Source: an uncultured Eubacteriales bacterium (GTDB lineage: Bacteria > Bacillota > Clostridia > Oscillospirales > Oscillospiraceae). Taken from it: DNA of 5,175 nt. Both the position numbers and the translations under genes were made by a program. Positions 3,663 to 5,175 of the stretch are shown here, piece after piece (position 1 is the first letter of the stretch; each line of letters opens with the position of its first letter). The DNA is taken from NCBI GenBank assembly GCA_900545805.1, contig URAL01000062.1, forward strand, positions 1 through 5,175, in the 5' to 3' direction. The notes beneath the pieces are model-generated. The model saw only the letters and a program-made list of their open reading frames with translations, was not told where the DNA came from and made no database searches.

Positions 3663-5175
3663 ATGAAACATACAAGACGCATACTAAGCTTCGTTCTCGT
3701 GCTCGTCATGGTGTTCGCGCTCTGCGCACCGGCGCTGGCCGACAGAAGCTACGAGCCTTATAAATACTACATGTGCGTCGGCGACAGCATTGCCGCAGGC
3801 TGCGCGCTCACAAAGGACGGCAGCGAGACATATTTTGATCAGGAGACCGACGACTATACCACGGTCTATAATCCCGACTACATCTACTACGGCTATGACT
3901 ACACCGCGGTTCCCACAGCATACCACAGCCTCGTTGCAAACGCACTTGACGCAAAGCTTTTGCAGTACGCCCGCAGCGGCCTGCGCGCCGTTGAATTCAG
4001 GTATTTTCTCGAAGGCGTTTACAACGATTACGACACGACCCGCTCCTGGGGCAACACCTATTTTGATACCGACGGCAACGGTACCTTTACGCTCTCCGAT
4101 CTTGATGCGATTGACGCAATGGTAAACTACAAGGAGGCTGTCAAAAAAACTGATGTTATCAGCGTTAACGTCGGCTCGAACGATGTGTTCTCGTTCACTC
4201 TCGGCGTTGTTCTCAACGAAATGACAGCAGATGACAATAATGATACACTCAAGGGCTTAAAGGACTTTCTCAACAAGGGCGGCAACATCGGCGAGGCATT
4301 CGGCAAGCTCATAGACTATTGCCAGAAAATGGGCAAAATGCCGAAGCTTGCGGCACTCATAACCGCAACATTTGCAAAGGCTTACAATCAGTTCGAGGAA
4401 AACTATGATGTGGTCATGGAAAAAATCCATGAGCTTAACCCCGATATCACCGTTGTTGCTGTCGGCGTATTCAATCCCTTTAAGCACTTCCGCCTGTCCG
4501 ACGGCAGCATGCTCGACCTCAGCGGCCTTGCGGCACCGATAGTAAACAGGATAAATCTTCACCTTAAGGCACTGTCCTACAAGTATGATAATTTCTATTA
4601 CGCTGATGTGGTCGGTACCGAGACCTATGATATGAACTACAACGACCGCTATTTCTGGGAATACTTCGGCCTTAAGGTACACCCGACACTGGCAGGTCAC
4701 GAGTTCATGGCGCAGCAGATACTGGGTGTTCTGCCCGAGCGCGGAACGCTTCCGTTTACCGACGTGCCCTCCGATGCATGGTACTACGACGATCTCTACT
4801 ACGCATGGTTCAACGGCCTTATAAAGGGCACGAGCGAAACGACCTTCGAGCCCGACGCTACAACCACCCGCGCACAGGCTGTAACGGTACTGTACCGCAT
4901 AGCCGGCTCTCCCAATGTCAGCGGCCTTACAGAGCCGTTCGATGATGTCTCAGACAGCCATTGGGCGCGCGACGCGATAGTTTGGGCGTATGAAAACGCG
5001 ATCATCAAGGGCTATAACTCAACAACCTTCGGCCCCGACGACGGCCTTACCCGCAGTCAGTTTGTTGCGATAATGCACAGGTACGCAGGCTCGCCGCAGG
5101 TGAGCGGGGACCTCGCCGTGTTCTCCGACTCCGCGGATATTCCGTCGTACTTCCGCAACTCGGTGCGCTGGGCGG
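3663..5175 (+). CDS. Secreted SGNH/GDSL hydrolase with C-terminal SLH repeats (partial, runs off right edge)
   Basis: The frame stays open for 504 residues to the window end, so the C-terminus is missing. Residues 1-26 are a signal peptide: basic MKHTRR, a hydrophobic core, and ALA at 24-26 as the signal peptidase I site; Cys21 lacks a good lipobox. Next comes an SGNH-hydrolase (esterase/lipase-like) domain with block I GDSIA (nucleophile Ser42), block II Gly106 in ARSG, block III GSND (171-174, oxyanion Asn173) and block V HPTLAGH (His340). The usual Asp three residues before the His is Leu337. The domain is larger than compact SGNH enzymes such as TesA. It carries a Tyr-rich stretch (65-80) and an EF-hand/dockerin-like loop DTDGNGTFTLSD (135-146). 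SLH repeats follow: 365-415, 426-476 and a third starting at 487, the last cut off. SLH domains bind secondary cell-wall polymers, so the enzyme should sit on the cell surface. The start is fixed by GGAGGAG (3650-3656) at 6 bases. It follows the ligase gene with no terminator between them, so the two are probably co-transcribed. The ester substrate (lipid, polysaccharide acetyl group or other) is unknown. Confidence 0.9.
   Translation, partial: MKHTRRILSFVLVLVMVFALCAPALADRSYEPYKYYMCVGDSIAAGCALTKDGSETYFDQETDDYTTVYNPDYIYYGYDYTAVPTAYHSLVANALDAKLLQYARSGLRAVEFRYFLEGVYNDYDTTRSWGNTYFDTDGNGTFTLSDLDAIDAMVNYKEAVKKTDVISVNVGSNDVFSFTLGVVLNEMTADDNNDTLKGLKDFLNKGGNIGEAFGKLIDYCQKMGKMPKLAALITATFAKAYNQFEENYDVVMEKIHELNPDITVVAVGVFNPFKHFRLSDGSMLDLSGLAAPIVNRINLHLKALSYKYDNFYYADVVGTETYDMNYNDRYFWEYFGLKVHPTLAGHEFMAQQILGVLPERGTLPFTDVPSDAWYYDDLYYAWFNGLIKGTSETTFEPDATTTRAQAVTVLYRIAGSPNVSGLTEPFDDVSDSHWARDAIVWAYENAIIKGYNSTTFGPDDGLTRSQFVAIMHRYAGSPQVSGDLAVFSDSADIPSYFRNSVRWA

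Noticed and set aside
3166..3675. Antisense open frames opposite the ligase end and the hydrolase (also 3684-3926 and 4257-4700)
   Set aside because: They lie opposite well-supported coding sequence, have no recognisable domains and lack credible ribosome binding sites.

Overview
The window looks like part of a Gram-positive, low-to-moderate-GC Clostridia chromosome, perhaps Oscillospiraceae/Ruminococcaceae-like. The reasons are strong AGGAGG-type ribosome binding sites, sigma-A-like promoters in an A+T-rich intergenic region, G/C-ending codons in the genes, and a secreted protein with surface-layer homology (SLH) repeats. The taxonomic placement is inference from style, not from a marker gene.

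Layout. Positions 1-129 hold no convincing gene: there is a GC-rich imperfect hairpin at 12-37 and a strong terminator hairpin at 92-120. Two genes then read leftward: a classical short-chain dehydrogenase/reductase (903-130) and, upstream of it, a TetR-family regulator (1578-1003). The 99-base gap between them holds a second hairpin and three copies of an 8-base repeat. A 321-base A+T-rich divergent regulatory region (1579-1899) carries a good promoter for each direction, a near-perfect 19-base dyad in the regulator's leader and an 18-base perfect palindrome. Two genes read rightward: a FadD-like AMP-forming acyl-CoA ligase (1900-3639) and, 23 bases later with its own strong ribosome binding site, a secreted SGNH/GDSL hydrolase with C-terminal SLH repeats that runs off the right edge (3663 to beyond 5175).

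How they may work together (inference). The layout fits a small lipid or acyl module under a local TetR regulator. A wall-anchored esterase/lipase would act outside the cell, the ligase would activate a released or imported carboxylic acid as an acyl-CoA, and the reductase could act on a carbonyl or hydroxy intermediate. The ligand of the regulator may be an acyl-CoA or free acid. No gene reveals the actual substrate.

The families are all known. The less ordinary points are the pairing of a cytosolic acyl-CoA ligase with an SLH-anchored SGNH hydrolase in one transcription unit, a single dockerin/EF-hand-like calcium loop and a tyrosine-rich insert inside the hydrolase domain, and the loss of the usual Asp three residues before its catalytic His. 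I did not see CRISPR arrays, tRNA or rRNA genes, insertion sequences or an obviously novel defence system.
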